Source: CAZTKP01 sp964614215 (lineage in GTDB: Bacteria > UBP6 > UBA1177). From it: 17,130 nt of DNA. The stretch lies in contig CAZTKP010000046.1 of assembly GCA_964614215.1 (NCBI GenBank), positions 1 through 17,130 on the forward strand, in the 5' to 3' direction. The notes beneath the pieces are model-generated. The model was not told the DNA's origin and searched no databases. It saw only the letters and a program-made list of their open reading frames with translations. Shown here one piece after another: positions 1-6,801 of the stretch. How positions within the stretch are numbered: the first letter of the stretch is position 1; each line of letters opens with the position of its first letter. The position numbers were made by a program, and so were the translations under genes.

Positions 1-677
1 CCTACATCACGGCCTTTACCGACAACAAGTGAGAAAACACCGGGAATGTTGTGCTTATCAACTATAGGAGCAATGATGTTGTGGATCGCAATTGAGCACA
101 GAGGTGCTTTAGAAGAAGGCTTGAGCAGATTAACGTCTCCGCAGACCGCAGCGATAAGCGCATTCCAGCTCCATACAGCTACCGGAAAGTTAAAGGATGT
201 AATAATTCCACAGATTCCAAGCGGATGCCACTGTTCCTGCATTTTGTGCATAGGTCTTTCACTGTGCATGGAAAGTCCGTAAAGCATTCTGCTCTGCCCT
301 ACTGCAAAATCAGCGATATCGATCATTTCCTGAACTTCACCGTCGCCTTCCGCTTTTATCTTTCCCATTTCAAGTGTGACAAGTGACCCAAGATCATCTT
401 TGAACTCTCTAAGCGTTTCACCTATCTGCCTTACTATCTCACCTCTTTTCGGTGCAGGCATCATTCTCCATGTGTCAAAAGCCTCCTGAGCTTTTTTTAC
501 AATAATTTCATACTCTTCCTCTGTCGCCTGAACAACTTTTGCAATAGGTTTTCCATCTATCGGACTGTAACTTACAAGCTCATCTCCCGTCGTTTTTATC
601 CAGCCTGTACTCGATCCGTCAGTTGCTCCGTAGTTAACGTCCTTAATTCCAAGTCTCTCAAGAAAATCATACTTCAT
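1..677 (-). CDS. ALDH7/antiquitin-family aldehyde dehydrogenase, N-terminal part (cut by window edge)
   Basis: This is the first 225 codons of an NAD(P)-dependent aldehyde dehydrogenase; the 3' end lies beyond base 1. The translation matches the ALDH7 (antiquitin, alpha-aminoadipate semialdehyde dehydrogenase) pattern: N-terminal MKYDFLERLGI, then PAPKRGEIVRQIG near residues 75-86, GEVQEMIDIADFAVGQSR (113-130), MHSERPMHKMQEQWHPLG (137-154) and SFNFPVAVWSWN (161-172), which holds the conserved Asn163. K186 in LLKPSSK is the usual cofactor-contacting Lys. The catalytic Cys lies outside the window. Known members oxidise alpha-aminoadipate semialdehyde (piperideine-6-carboxylate) in lysine breakdown, so that role is likely but not proven. 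The start is ATG with GAGG seven bases upstream (685-688). It overlaps the stop codon of a 22-codon ORF, so translation may be coupled. Family call is strong; exact substrate is inferred. Confidence 0.93.
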   Translation of the reverse strand, partial: MKYDFLERLGIKDVNYGATDGSSTGWIKTTGDELVSYSPIDGKPIAKVVQATEEEYEIIVKKAQEAFDTWRMMPAPKRGEIVRQIGETLREFKDDLGSLVTLEMGKIKAEGDGEVQEMIDIADFAVGQSRMLYGLSMHSERPMHKMQEQWHPLGICGIITSFNFPVAVWSWNALIAAVCGDVNLLKPSSKAPLCSIAIHNIIAPIVDKHNIPGVFSLVVGKGRDV

Positions 678-742
678 TTCTCTACCTCATAATGATAATG
701 TTGAATAAATTTCGTATGTGGATTGTAAAAATTCTGTGTCAT
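674..742 (-). CDS. 22-codon small ORF coupled to the ALDH7 gene (possible leader peptide)
   Basis: The ORF starts with ATG at 742 and encodes 22 residues beginning MTQNFYNPHTKF and ending IQHYHYEVEK. Its TGA stop (676-674) overlaps the ATG of the aldehyde dehydrogenase as ATGA, the classic arrangement for translational coupling. An exceptionally good ribosome binding site, AAGGAG (753-748), lies five bases before the start and is stronger than the dehydrogenase's own site. The peptide is rich in His and Tyr (HYHY near the end), has no signal peptide and matches no family I recognise. It could be a leader peptide, a small partner protein, or a chance ORF. The strong site and exact stop/start overlap argue against chance. 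Confidence 0.55.
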   Translation of the reverse strand: MTQNFYNPHTKFIQHYHYEVEK

Positions 743-850
743 TTAGACTCCTTTCCAAACGCGGGAGGTCACAACCTTTCGGTCGTGGCCCATCGGCCTT
801 TCTGCCATAGTTTAACCTTAGGACATCCGGCTCGGAGTAATAAAAAAACC
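743..850 (-). promoter_or_regulatory. Putative structured mRNA leader that could mask a ribosome binding site
   Basis: Read on the minus strand, this leader contains an approximately 10-bp stem, GGCCACGACC (790-781) with GGTTGTGACC (776-767), closed by a GAAA tetraloop. GACCTCC (770-764) can pair, with one bulged C, with GGAGTC (751-746), which contains the ribosome binding site of the small ORF. GGCC at 798-795 can pair with GGCC at 790-787 and so compete with the tetraloop stem, releasing 770-767 for the masking stem. The arms therefore form a plausible two-state switch. The GAAA loop favours the minus strand as the functional RNA. I could not match it to a known riboswitch (lysine, SAM, glycine, TPP, c-di-GMP, fluoride and ZTP were considered). 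Structure is by eye only. Confidence 0.45.
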
Positions 851-856
851 GCAGCG

Positions 857-885
857 ATACTATCAAAGCAGTTTTCCGATTGCAA
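857..885 (-). promoter_or_regulatory. Candidate promoter for the leader, small ORF and ALDH7 gene
   Basis: On the minus strand TTGCAA (885-880) and TAGTAT (862-857) are separated by 17 bases, each matching four of six sigma-70 consensus positions. Transcription would begin near 850, right before the structured leader. It sits back to back with the candidate promoter of the divergent secreted protein gene. Confidence 0.4.
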
Positions 886-893
886 ATTTTGTG

Positions 894-922
894 TTGAAAT
901 TTTTTCCCCCTCTTGATAGGAT
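894..922 (+). promoter_or_regulatory. Candidate promoter for the secreted DUF11-like protein gene
   Basis: TTGAAA (894-899) and TAGGAT (917-922) lie 17 bases apart, five and four of six consensus matches. A start near 930 leaves a leader of about 24 bases before the ATG at 954. The -35 boxes of this and the divergent promoter are only eight bases apart. Confidence 0.4.
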
Positions 923-953
923 TCATCAATTGGATCTTCAAGCGAGGTGTAAC

Positions 954-2783
954 ATGAGATTTATCAAAGTGTTTTTTTTAGTTTCTATTTTCACATTTTC
1001 TGTAAACGCTCTGCCGATGAGCAACTTTCCAACTTACGAGTATGAAGGGGCATTTGATTATTTCATCCTTTCAAATTCACTTCTTATTGATACTGCAGAT
1101 CACTCGGATTACGAACCTCAGGGAGACACATCTATCGGTGCAACAGGTTCATCTGACACACTTCTTGCAACAGATATCCCTGAAGATGCCGCAATTGAGC
1201 GTGCGTTCCTTGTCTGGTTTGCATCGGTCGATGATTCCAACAACATGGCTTTTACCGATAACGTAGTAACACTCACCACCCCTGACGGAACAGAACATGA
1301 GGTCACGGCATCTCTTCAGGGCAACACGGCATCGCCTCAGGGATTTGAGTTTGAATCTTATTACAAAAGCGATTTTGGAGGAGCTTATTATTACTATGTC
1401 TACCGGGTTGACGTTACAGATATCATAACCGATTTCCAGTATGATGTGGAGACTGGCGAAATGAATTCACTTGCTGGCGAGTATCATGTAAAAGGAGTTG
1501 ATGATATCTATGACTGTCAAAAAAGCGGAACAGATCACCATTACTGCAAAATGGCGAGTATGATCGGCGGATGGCAGCTTGTTCTTATCTACGGTTCCTC
1601 TGAAATTGCCAGAAAAAGGCTCTATATCTACAACGGAATGGACTGGAGCTCAAACACAAAAACAAATCCAACTACTATTAATATAGCAAATTTTGAACTT
1701 CCTGAAAACGCGGCTGTAAAGATATCTTTTGTTACCAGTGACGGTGATGACTATCTTCCTGCTCCCGAGTCTCTTGAGCTTCAGGGAGGACTCGCTCCCC
1801 AGGCTATGGTTCTAGGAGAGATCGGAGAAACGAGCTGCAATCCTCTCGATCAGCCTTTTAATAGTAAATTCAGGAAGTTCAACTACAAAGGCGAACAGTC
1901 TGACTGCCTCCAGCAGCTCTCTTTCGATGTTGACACATACTATCTCCAGTATGACCCCAACATGCCGGACAGCATAATTAACCCCCATCTTCAATATGGT
2001 ACTAATTCAATGAATTTCTATATTAAAACTGGTAATGATATCGTTCTTACGAACTATCTCATTCTTTCAATTGATACCAGACTTCCCGCTTTTGATATTC
2101 CTGAAAAGAATGAGAAGTTTCTACTGACTCCTCTCTCACAGGCAGACAAGATCTGTCCGGGAACTATATTCGGTTACGAGATAGTTGTCGAGAATCACGG
2201 TCATGAACCTGCTGAGAATGTTGTTGTAAAAGACATCATTTCCGGACTTCAGGAGTATATTCCGGGTACTTTTCAGGTAGATATGACAGGAACAGGAACA
2301 TGTTATCAGGATTATGAAGATAACGGAGGATTTCCTCTTGCGGACGGGCTCACCATAGCAGAGGAAATGGATATCTGTCAGGATGAGGCTAACTGCGACA
2401 GAATTCTTATGCGTTTTCTCGTAAAACCGAACGAAAATGCCCAGAAGAACACAGCTTTTGAGAATTCTGCACAGATCTGGGACGGAAAGACCGGCGAAGG
2501 CCAGGCATACAGGACTAATCAGGGACTTTCAGTGAGAGCGACCTTTGATAACGACTGCGAACCTATGGATGAGACAACTGTGAAAAATCAGCTCTATACC
2601 CCCGAAAGCATGGCTTGCGGCGGAGAAGTCGAACAGCCTGACGATGAAACAGGTGACACAGGCGACACTGGAAATACCGGAGACACAGGAGATACCGCCA
2701 ATTCAGGTTCCGATTCTGAAACAACTGATGATCTTATTGAAGATGATGAAGTCGGTTGTGCGTGCAGTGTGGTGAATTTTTAA
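954..2783 (+). CDS. Large secreted surface protein with DUF11-like domain and Gly-Asp-Thr repeat tail
   Basis: The gene encodes a predicted exported protein of 609 residues. I chose ATG 954 because GCGAGGT lies just before it and the product begins with a clear signal peptide (MRFIKVFFLVSIFTFSVNA, cleavage near residue 19). The in-frame ATG at 891 would add 21 residues that spoil the signal. Residues about 20-390 form an all-beta-looking region of unknown family. Residues about 395-515, starting CPGTIFGYEIVVENHG, resemble the DUF11/conserved-repeat Ig-like fold of surface proteins. The C-terminus is a low-complexity linker (GDTGDTGNTGDTGDT) and an acidic stretch ending VGCACSVVNF. The GCAC resembles the start of MYXO-CTERM-type sorting signals, but no membrane helix or basic tail follows. 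Likely outer-surface or secreted; function unknown. It converges with the next gene across a 17-base gap. Confidence 0.85.
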   Translation: MRFIKVFFLVSIFTFSVNALPMSNFPTYEYEGAFDYFILSNSLLIDTADHSDYEPQGDTSIGATGSSDTLLATDIPEDAAIERAFLVWFASVDDSNNMAFTDNVVTLTTPDGTEHEVTASLQGNTASPQGFEFESYYKSDFGGAYYYYVYRVDVTDIITDFQYDVETGEMNSLAGEYHVKGVDDIYDCQKSGTDHHYCKMASMIGGWQLVLIYGSSEIARKRLYIYNGMDWSSNTKTNPTTINIANFELPENAAVKISFVTSDGDDYLPAPESLELQGGLAPQAMVLGEIGETSCNPLDQPFNSKFRKFNYKGEQSDCLQQLSFDVDTYYLQYDPNMPDSIINPHLQYGTNSMNFYIKTGNDIVLTNYLILSIDTRLPAFDIPEKNEKFLLTPLSQADKICPGTIFGYEIVVENHGHEPAENVVVKDIISGLQEYIPGTFQVDMTGTGTCYQDYEDNGGFPLADGLTIAEEMDICQDEANCDRILMRFLVKPNENAQKNTAFENSAQIWDGKTGEGQAYRTNQGLSVRATFDNDCEPMDETTVKNQLYTPESMACGGEVEQPDDETGDTGDTGNTGDTGDTANSGSDSETTDDLIEDDEVGCACSVVNF

Positions 2784-2800
2784 AATTGACAGATCAGACT

Positions 2801-3055
2801 CTATCCTGTTTTTCTAAGGAATTCAGATATTTCGTCCAGTTCTTCAGGTTCAAAATCATCTTTATAAAAAATTCTGAAAAGCTCGACCTTCAGATCAGTT
2901 TCGCTCATTTCAGGATTCTTTTTTCTCAGCTGATCCACAATAATTTTCCGTGAAAGTTCCGTGAGATCAAAAACATACTTTGACTTTTCAGCATAAGACT
3001 TTCTGTTGTATATCTCGTTCTGTTTTTTTCTTATGTGTTCCGGAGTGTCATTCAT
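2801..3055 (-). CDS. Small conserved-looking protein paired with a nucleotidyltransferase
   Basis: This 84-residue protein begins MNDTPEHIRKKQNEIYNRKS and continues through a charged helical region to EELDEISEFLRKTG. No signal peptide, membrane segment or metal-binding motif is visible. The ATG at 3055 lies inside the last codons of the upstream nucleotidyltransferase gene, giving an 8-base overlap and likely translational coupling. A TTG two codons earlier is possible but less likely. Proteins of this size beginning with an 'NDTPxHIRK'-like segment are, from memory, common next to genes for AbiEii/DUF6036-type nucleotidyltransferases. The pair may be a toxin-antitoxin-like or other conflict module. 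That function is inference; the family is not assigned. Confidence 0.7.
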   Translation of the reverse strand: MNDTPEHIRKKQNEIYNRKSYAEKSKYVFDLTELSRKIIVDQLRKKNPEMSETDLKVELFRIFYKDDFEPEELDEISEFLRKTG

Positions 3056-3587
3056 TTTCAAGTAACCCGAATGTTTTTAAATTCAGCTTATCGCACCACA
3101 TTCTTACGTATTCTATATCTTTCTGAGAATTATCAAGAAGATTTTTTATGTCGCTTATCTGTCTTTCGCTCTGATAATCCTGAATCCACATTATTTTTGC
3201 AATCAGAAGATCGTTGATATTTATCACCCACAATTCTGTGCCGAAACCTTTCATGCGCTCTCTCTGACTGAAAGCAAGACTGGAATATTGGTTATCTTTC
3301 CGGATTATAAAATCAATTTTGAACCCTGTCTCATTATCAATGACATTGAACATTCCTTTACGTCTGACTTCATCCCGGACTGTATCTACGTTTACATAGC
3401 TGTCAGGAAAAAGTTTAACAAATTCATCAATTTTGATCTCAGGAAGCTCGATAACAATATCAACATCCCTCGTCATTCTCGGCACACAGTAAAAATTTGA
3501 GGCTACGCTGCCTGAAACCATGTACCTTATTCCGTTTTCATCAAGTTTATTAAAGACTTTTCCAAGAAACTTCTCAAGATTTACCAA
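3048..3587 (-). CDS. Nucleotidyltransferase-fold protein (AbiEii/MNT-like, DUF6036-type)
   Basis: The product is 179 residues. It has a pol-beta-type nucleotidyltransferase signature: SGS at 25-27, then TRDVDIVIE with D41 and D43, and a third acidic residue at D92 in FKIDFII. These match the GS...DxD metal-binding pattern used to transfer a nucleotide from NTP to a protein or RNA target. Most residues before 23 are needed to complete the first helix, so the TTG at 3587 is preferred over the internal ATG for M23. TTG has GGAGCG six bases upstream. The gene is first in a two-gene unit with the 84-residue protein. Related folds are the toxins or partners of AbiE and MNT-HEPN systems, but no AbiEi or HEPN partner is adjacent, so the role is uncertain. 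Confidence 0.8.
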   Translation of the reverse strand: MVNLEKFLGKVFNKLDENGIRYMVSGSVASNFYCVPRMTRDVDIVIELPEIKIDEFVKLFPDSYVNVDTVRDEVRRKGMFNVIDNETGFKIDFIIRKDNQYSSLAFSQRERMKGFGTELWVININDLLIAKIMWIQDYQSERQISDIKNLLDNSQKDIEYVRMWCDKLNLKTFGLLENE

Positions 3588-3614
3588 ATTTCGCTCCGAC
3601 AGAAAGTTCCTTTA

Positions 3615-3643
3615 AATATACCTTTTATGTTCAGAGTTTTCAA
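3615..3643 (-). promoter_or_regulatory. Strong candidate promoter of the nucleotidyltransferase pair
   Basis: On the minus strand TTGAAA (3643-3638) and TATATT (3620-3615) are separated by 17 bases, each with five of six consensus matches. Transcription would start near 3608, about 20 bases before the TTG start codon. Confidence 0.5.
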
Positions 3644-3692
3644 ATAATATTAAAACACCTTTTTTACATTAATCATTTTGGCTTTCAAAATC

Positions 3693-3735
3693 TTACTCAA
3701 TATACTGAGTAAATTTACTCAATACGTTGAGTAAA
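3693..3735. promoter_or_regulatory. Two abutting perfect palindromes, likely operator
   Basis: TTACTCA-6 bases-TGAGTAA (3693-3712) is followed one base later by TTTACTCAA-4 bases-TTGAGTAAA (3714-3735). The centres are 22 bases apart, about two helical turns. The junction also makes a perfect 16-base palindrome, TGAGTAAATTTACTCA (3706-3721). Four alternating TGAGTA half-sites on one DNA face suggest cooperative binding by a dimeric repressor or activator. The stems are too A/T-rich and lack a T-run, so a terminator for the radical SAM gene is less likely. It lies about 50 bases upstream of the -35 box of the nucleotidyltransferase promoter. The binding protein is unknown. Confidence 0.6.
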
Positions 3736-3756
3736 ATCACAAATCAGGGCTTTATA

Positions 3757-5442
3757 TCAATTATTCCGGTGTGTTCCGGTCACTATTTCTTTCTGTTTTC
3801 TGCGATTTTTAAAGCCTTTTTCTACGAAGATGGGGATTTTGTCGATAGTTTTTTCTGTCCAGTACATCATTGTGGCCAAGGTTCCTGGTGTTGGAGTAAA
3901 TATCTGGACCTGTTCGGGTGTTATACGGAGATTTTTTGAGATAAAGCTTTTAAGTTTCTTCTGCTGTTCAAATCCTGAGCCTGGGAATGCTGAGATAAGG
4001 TAATATGTTAAAAAGATCTTCTTTCCTGATCTTTCCACTGCTTTTTCAAACATTCTGGAAAACTCGATGAGAACTTCTTTTGACGGCTTTTTCATAAGAC
4101 TTAGAACATCAGGTTCCGTGTGTTCGGGAGCTATTTTCATCTGACCTGAGATATGATGCTTCACAATTTCTTCAAGATACTCCATTCCGTGTTTTTTATC
4201 AGCCACAATAAGGTCATAACGGATTCCTGAAGATACAAAAACCCTTTTAACACCTTCTATTTCACGGACTTTTCTAAGCAGTGAAAGCTGTCTGCTGTGA
4301 TCTGGCTGGACTTTTTTACAGACATCCGGGTAGAGACAGTCCCTTGAAAAACAGTGTCCTTTGTCCCCTCTCACAACATCCATTCCGTACATATTCGCTG
4401 TCGGTCCGCCGAGATCGGATATTACTCCGTTAAAACCTTTTTTCGATGCCAGTTTTTTCACTTCACGAAGAATGGATGATTCACTTCTTGAGACTACGTC
4501 ACTTCCCTGATGAGCAGCTATTGAGCAGAATGAACAGGTTCCGAAACAGCCTCGATGGGTCACAACCGAGTTTCTGATGGTCTCTATCGCCCTCACCTCG
4601 CCCCTTTTTAGACACTCAGGATGCACTTCACGCTCAAAATCCATCTCGTGTATAAGATCTAAGTCTTCTGTTGAAAAATGCTGTGACGGTGGATTCTGAA
4701 CGATGTAACGCTCACCTTGCTTCTGAAAAACAGCTGTCTTTTCACGCATTGCCTTCATAAAGATCTGCGTCATATCAATAAAATCGTCTTTATTGCTTTT
4801 ACACTTTTCAAATTCCGAAAGCTCATCTCCACTTTCAGGAAGATTATTTGTCAGATAACAAGTTCCCGGAATATTGTCAGTTTCACTTTGAGTTTTTAAC
4901 CTTTGAGCGATCTCCAGAACTGTTTTTTCAGCCATTCCGAAAACGAGTATATCAGCCTTTGAATCAGCTAGAATTGAACCTCTAATCTTATCTGTCTTAA
5001 AATCGTAATGTGCAAAACGACGTAGAGATGCTTCCACTCCGCCTATAACGACAGGTTTTTTCTCTTTTGAAAAACGTTTTATAAGATTTGTATATTTCAG
5101 AACTGCTCTATCCGGTCTTCTGTTGTTAATTCCACCCGGAGTAAGATCATCCTTTTTTCTCTGAAGTCCCGAAGCCGTATAGTTTGCGACCATTGAATCC
5201 ATTATCCCGGCACTCACGCCCCAGAAAAGCTTCGGCTCACCAAGACTTAAAATGTCGTGATCATTTTCTATGTCAGGCTGACTTATGACACCGACTTTAA
5301 ATCCATGCTTAACGAGATATTTACCAATAACAGCAGTACCGTCAAAATATGAATCAATGTAAGCATCTCCAGTCACAAGGATCACATCAAGCTCATCCCA
5401 GCCAAGCTTTTTCATCTCTTTTGGGGTCATCGGTAAAAACAT
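3757..5442 (-). CDS. YgiQ family radical SAM protein
   Basis: This 561-residue protein belongs to the YgiQ family of radical S-adenosylmethionine enzymes. The N-terminus reads MFLPMTPKEMKKLGWDELDV, then VTGDAYIDSYFDG, typical of the B12-binding-like region at the front of YgiQ. The radical SAM cluster motif is CxxxCxxC in RGCFGTCSFCSIAAHQG, with C299, C303 and C306 to bind the [4Fe-4S] cluster. GGVEASLRRFAHYD (134-147) and the C-terminal QVQIFTPTPGTLATMMYWTE are also characteristic. The reaction is not known for the family. The start is ATG at 5442 with TGAGG upstream, rather than a TTG seven codons earlier, because family members begin MFLP. It is shorter than the E. coli homologue, as in many other phyla. 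It appears to be transcribed alone, divergent from the DUF1016 nuclease gene. Confidence 0.93.
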   Translation of the reverse strand: MFLPMTPKEMKKLGWDELDVILVTGDAYIDSYFDGTAVIGKYLVKHGFKVGVISQPDIENDHDILSLGEPKLFWGVSAGIMDSMVANYTASGLQRKKDDLTPGGINNRRPDRAVLKYTNLIKRFSKEKKPVVIGGVEASLRRFAHYDFKTDKIRGSILADSKADILVFGMAEKTVLEIAQRLKTQSETDNIPGTCYLTNNLPESGDELSEFEKCKSNKDDFIDMTQIFMKAMREKTAVFQKQGERYIVQNPPSQHFSTEDLDLIHEMDFEREVHPECLKRGEVRAIETIRNSVVTHRGCFGTCSFCSIAAHQGSDVVSRSESSILREVKKLASKKGFNGVISDLGGPTANMYGMDVVRGDKGHCFSRDCLYPDVCKKVQPDHSRQLSLLRKVREIEGVKRVFVSSGIRYDLIVADKKHGMEYLEEIVKHHISGQMKIAPEHTEPDVLSLMKKPSKEVLIEFSRMFEKAVERSGKKIFLTYYLISAFPGSGFEQQKKLKSFISKNLRITPEQVQIFTPTPGTLATMMYWTEKTIDKIPIFVEKGFKNRRKQKEIVTGTHRNN

Positions 5443-5529
5443 ATCAAACCTCAGAAAGTTCAAGGTATGTTACATTATCCGTGAATTTGTGAAAGATTTT
5501 TATTCCTCTATAATCTTCAATCTATTTTT

Positions 5530-5558
5530 TTGCATTTCATTTCTATTTACTGTATTCT
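5530..5558 (+). promoter_or_regulatory. Candidate promoter of the DUF1016 nuclease gene
   Basis: TTGCAT (5530-5535) and TATTCT (5553-5558) are 17 bases apart in an A/T-rich divergent intergenic region; three and four consensus matches respectively. A start near 5566 would give a leader of about 23 bases containing the AAGG ribosome binding site. Confidence 0.3.
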
Positions 5559-5588
5559 ATCATCGTCAGAAAACTTTTAAGGCTGAAC

Positions 5589-6737
5589 ATGTCAGTACCA
5601 ATTGAAAGTCAGTTTGCTGAAGTCCATTCACTAATAGAACTTCACAGATCTAGAACCTTTCAGTTTATTAACAACGAAACCCTGCATATTTGCTGGGAAG
5701 TAGGATTTTATGTTCACTCCAAGTTGCAAAACAGTGAATGGGGAAACAAAGTCGTCACTAAATTATCCAATTATCTTGTTTCTAAAGACAAGTCGTTAAA
5801 AGGTTATAGCAGAAGAAGCATATACAAAATGGTGAAATTTTACGAAGTATATTCTAACTATAAGTTTCTGGATCTTTTGAAGAATTTCAAAGATAGCGAA
5901 CCAGAAAAGCTGTTTAATACAATTGTGCCGACATCGTCGGCACAATTGCCAGAAGAGCCGAAAAACGGAATAATTGAATTAGTACCGACAATGTCGGCAA
6001 TTACAGCAATACCAAAAACACTGCTAAGCATTAACTGGAGTCAACACTGCGAAATAATTGATTCATGTAAGACTCATGAAGAACAACTGTTTTATATTTT
6101 TTATGCATCTCGTGAAAGAATGAATGTAAGAGAGCTGAGAAGAGCTATAAAAACAGATTCTTACTCCAGATTCTTATCCGGAAATGAAATTCAGTCATGT
6201 GGTCTAAAAAAAACATATCCTTCAGCCAGGCATCTATTTAAAAATATCGCCTGTCTTGATTTTTTGGGACTTCCTGAGCGATATCATGAAAAACATCTAC
6301 AGGAGGATATTCTTAATAACATGAAATCATTTATTCTTGAGTTAGGCAGAGATTTCATTTTTATTGACAAAGAATACCCTCTAAAAGTTGGAAATAGAAC
6401 ATTTAGAATAGATCTTCTTTTTTACAATAGAGAATTGCAATGTTTAGTTGCCGTTGAATTGAAAACAACCGAATTTGAACCATCCTATATGGGTCAGCTT
6501 GAATTTTATCTTGAAGCACTGGATCAGGATGTAAAAAAGGAAAATGAAAATCCAAGTATTGGCATATTGTTGTGCAAAGAAGCGAATAATGATATCGTTA
6601 AATATGCTCTTAATCGCAGTATGAGTCCCACAATGATTGCAAAATATGAGCAGAACTTAATTCCCAGAGATGCGCTTGAAAAGTCTTTTCAGAAAACATT
6701 AAATTACTGTCAGAACAAACCTTACCAAAATCAATAA
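5589..6737 (+). CDS. DUF1016 / YhcG-family PD-(D/E)XK nuclease
   Basis: The 382-residue product has the two-part structure of the YhcG family. Residues about 10-95 are the DUF1016 N-terminal region (LHICWEVGFYVHSKL, KGYSRRSIYKMVKFYEVY), thought to be a DNA- or protein-binding helical domain. Residues about 205-370 carry the nuclease: YPLKVGNRTFRIDLLFYNRELQ and VAVELKTTEFEPSYMGQLEFYL. The catalytic set is D275, E290 and K292, all present, so the enzyme looks intact. Family members are scattered among mobile and defence-associated loci; the substrate is unknown. Between the domains, a peptide segment (IVPTSSAQLP, 112-121, and LVPTMSAITAIP, 131-142) appears twice and corresponds to palindromic DNA. 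ATG 5589 follows AAGG at good spacing. No restriction or toxin partner gene is adjacent. Confidence 0.9.
   Translation: MSVPIESQFAEVHSLIELHRSRTFQFINNETLHICWEVGFYVHSKLQNSEWGNKVVTKLSNYLVSKDKSLKGYSRRSIYKMVKFYEVYSNYKFLDLLKNFKDSEPEKLFNTIVPTSSAQLPEEPKNGIIELVPTMSAITAIPKTLLSINWSQHCEIIDSCKTHEEQLFYIFYASRERMNVRELRRAIKTDSYSRFLSGNEIQSCGLKKTYPSARHLFKNIACLDFLGLPERYHEKHLQEDILNNMKSFILELGRDFIFIDKEYPLKVGNRTFRIDLLFYNRELQCLVAVELKTTEFEPSYMGQLEFYLEALDQDVKKENENPSIGILLCKEANNDIVKYALNRSMSPTMIAKYEQNLIPRDALEKSFQKTLNYCQNKPYQNQ
5920..5997. repeat. GTCGG palindromes inside the DUF1016 gene, two copies
   Basis: CAATTGTGCCGAC (5920-5932) is followed after three bases by its perfect reverse complement, GTCGGCACAATTG (5936-5948), a 13-bp stem. 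A second, shorter copy, CCGAC-AAT-GTCGG, lies at 5985-5997. Both encode a V-P-T-x-S-A peptide, and the spacing keeps the frame. A 13-bp perfect stem inside a coding sequence is unlikely to be chance. Confidence 0.75.
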
Positions 6738-6801
6738 TTCTTGCTTTTTACACTGCTCAACCGTAAATTCTGAATGTTAACTTCATTGTGGGGAGAAAAA
6801 G

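Noticed and set aside
811..830. Similarity of GTCCTAAGGT in the leader to a 23S rRNA segment
   Set aside because: Only ten bases match and the flanks diverge at once, so no rRNA fragment is supported.
687..941. 84-codon minus-strand ORF across the divergent intergenic region
   Set aside because: It crosses both candidate promoters, has no ribosome binding site and no family resemblance; the short 674-742 ORF is a better explanation.
891..953. In-frame 21-codon extension of the secreted DUF11-like protein
   Set aside because: It would place a charged, proline-containing stretch before a clean signal peptide and runs through the candidate promoter; ATG 954 has a good ribosome binding site.
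2650..2700. Gly-Asp-Thr coding repeat as a DNA minisatellite or CRISPR-like array
   Set aside because: Only five or so imperfect 6-9 base units, no spacers; simply encodes the protein linker.
2784..2830. Terminator between the convergent genes at 2783 and 2801
   Set aside because: Only a 4-bp ACAG/CTGT stem before a T-run; too weak to list.
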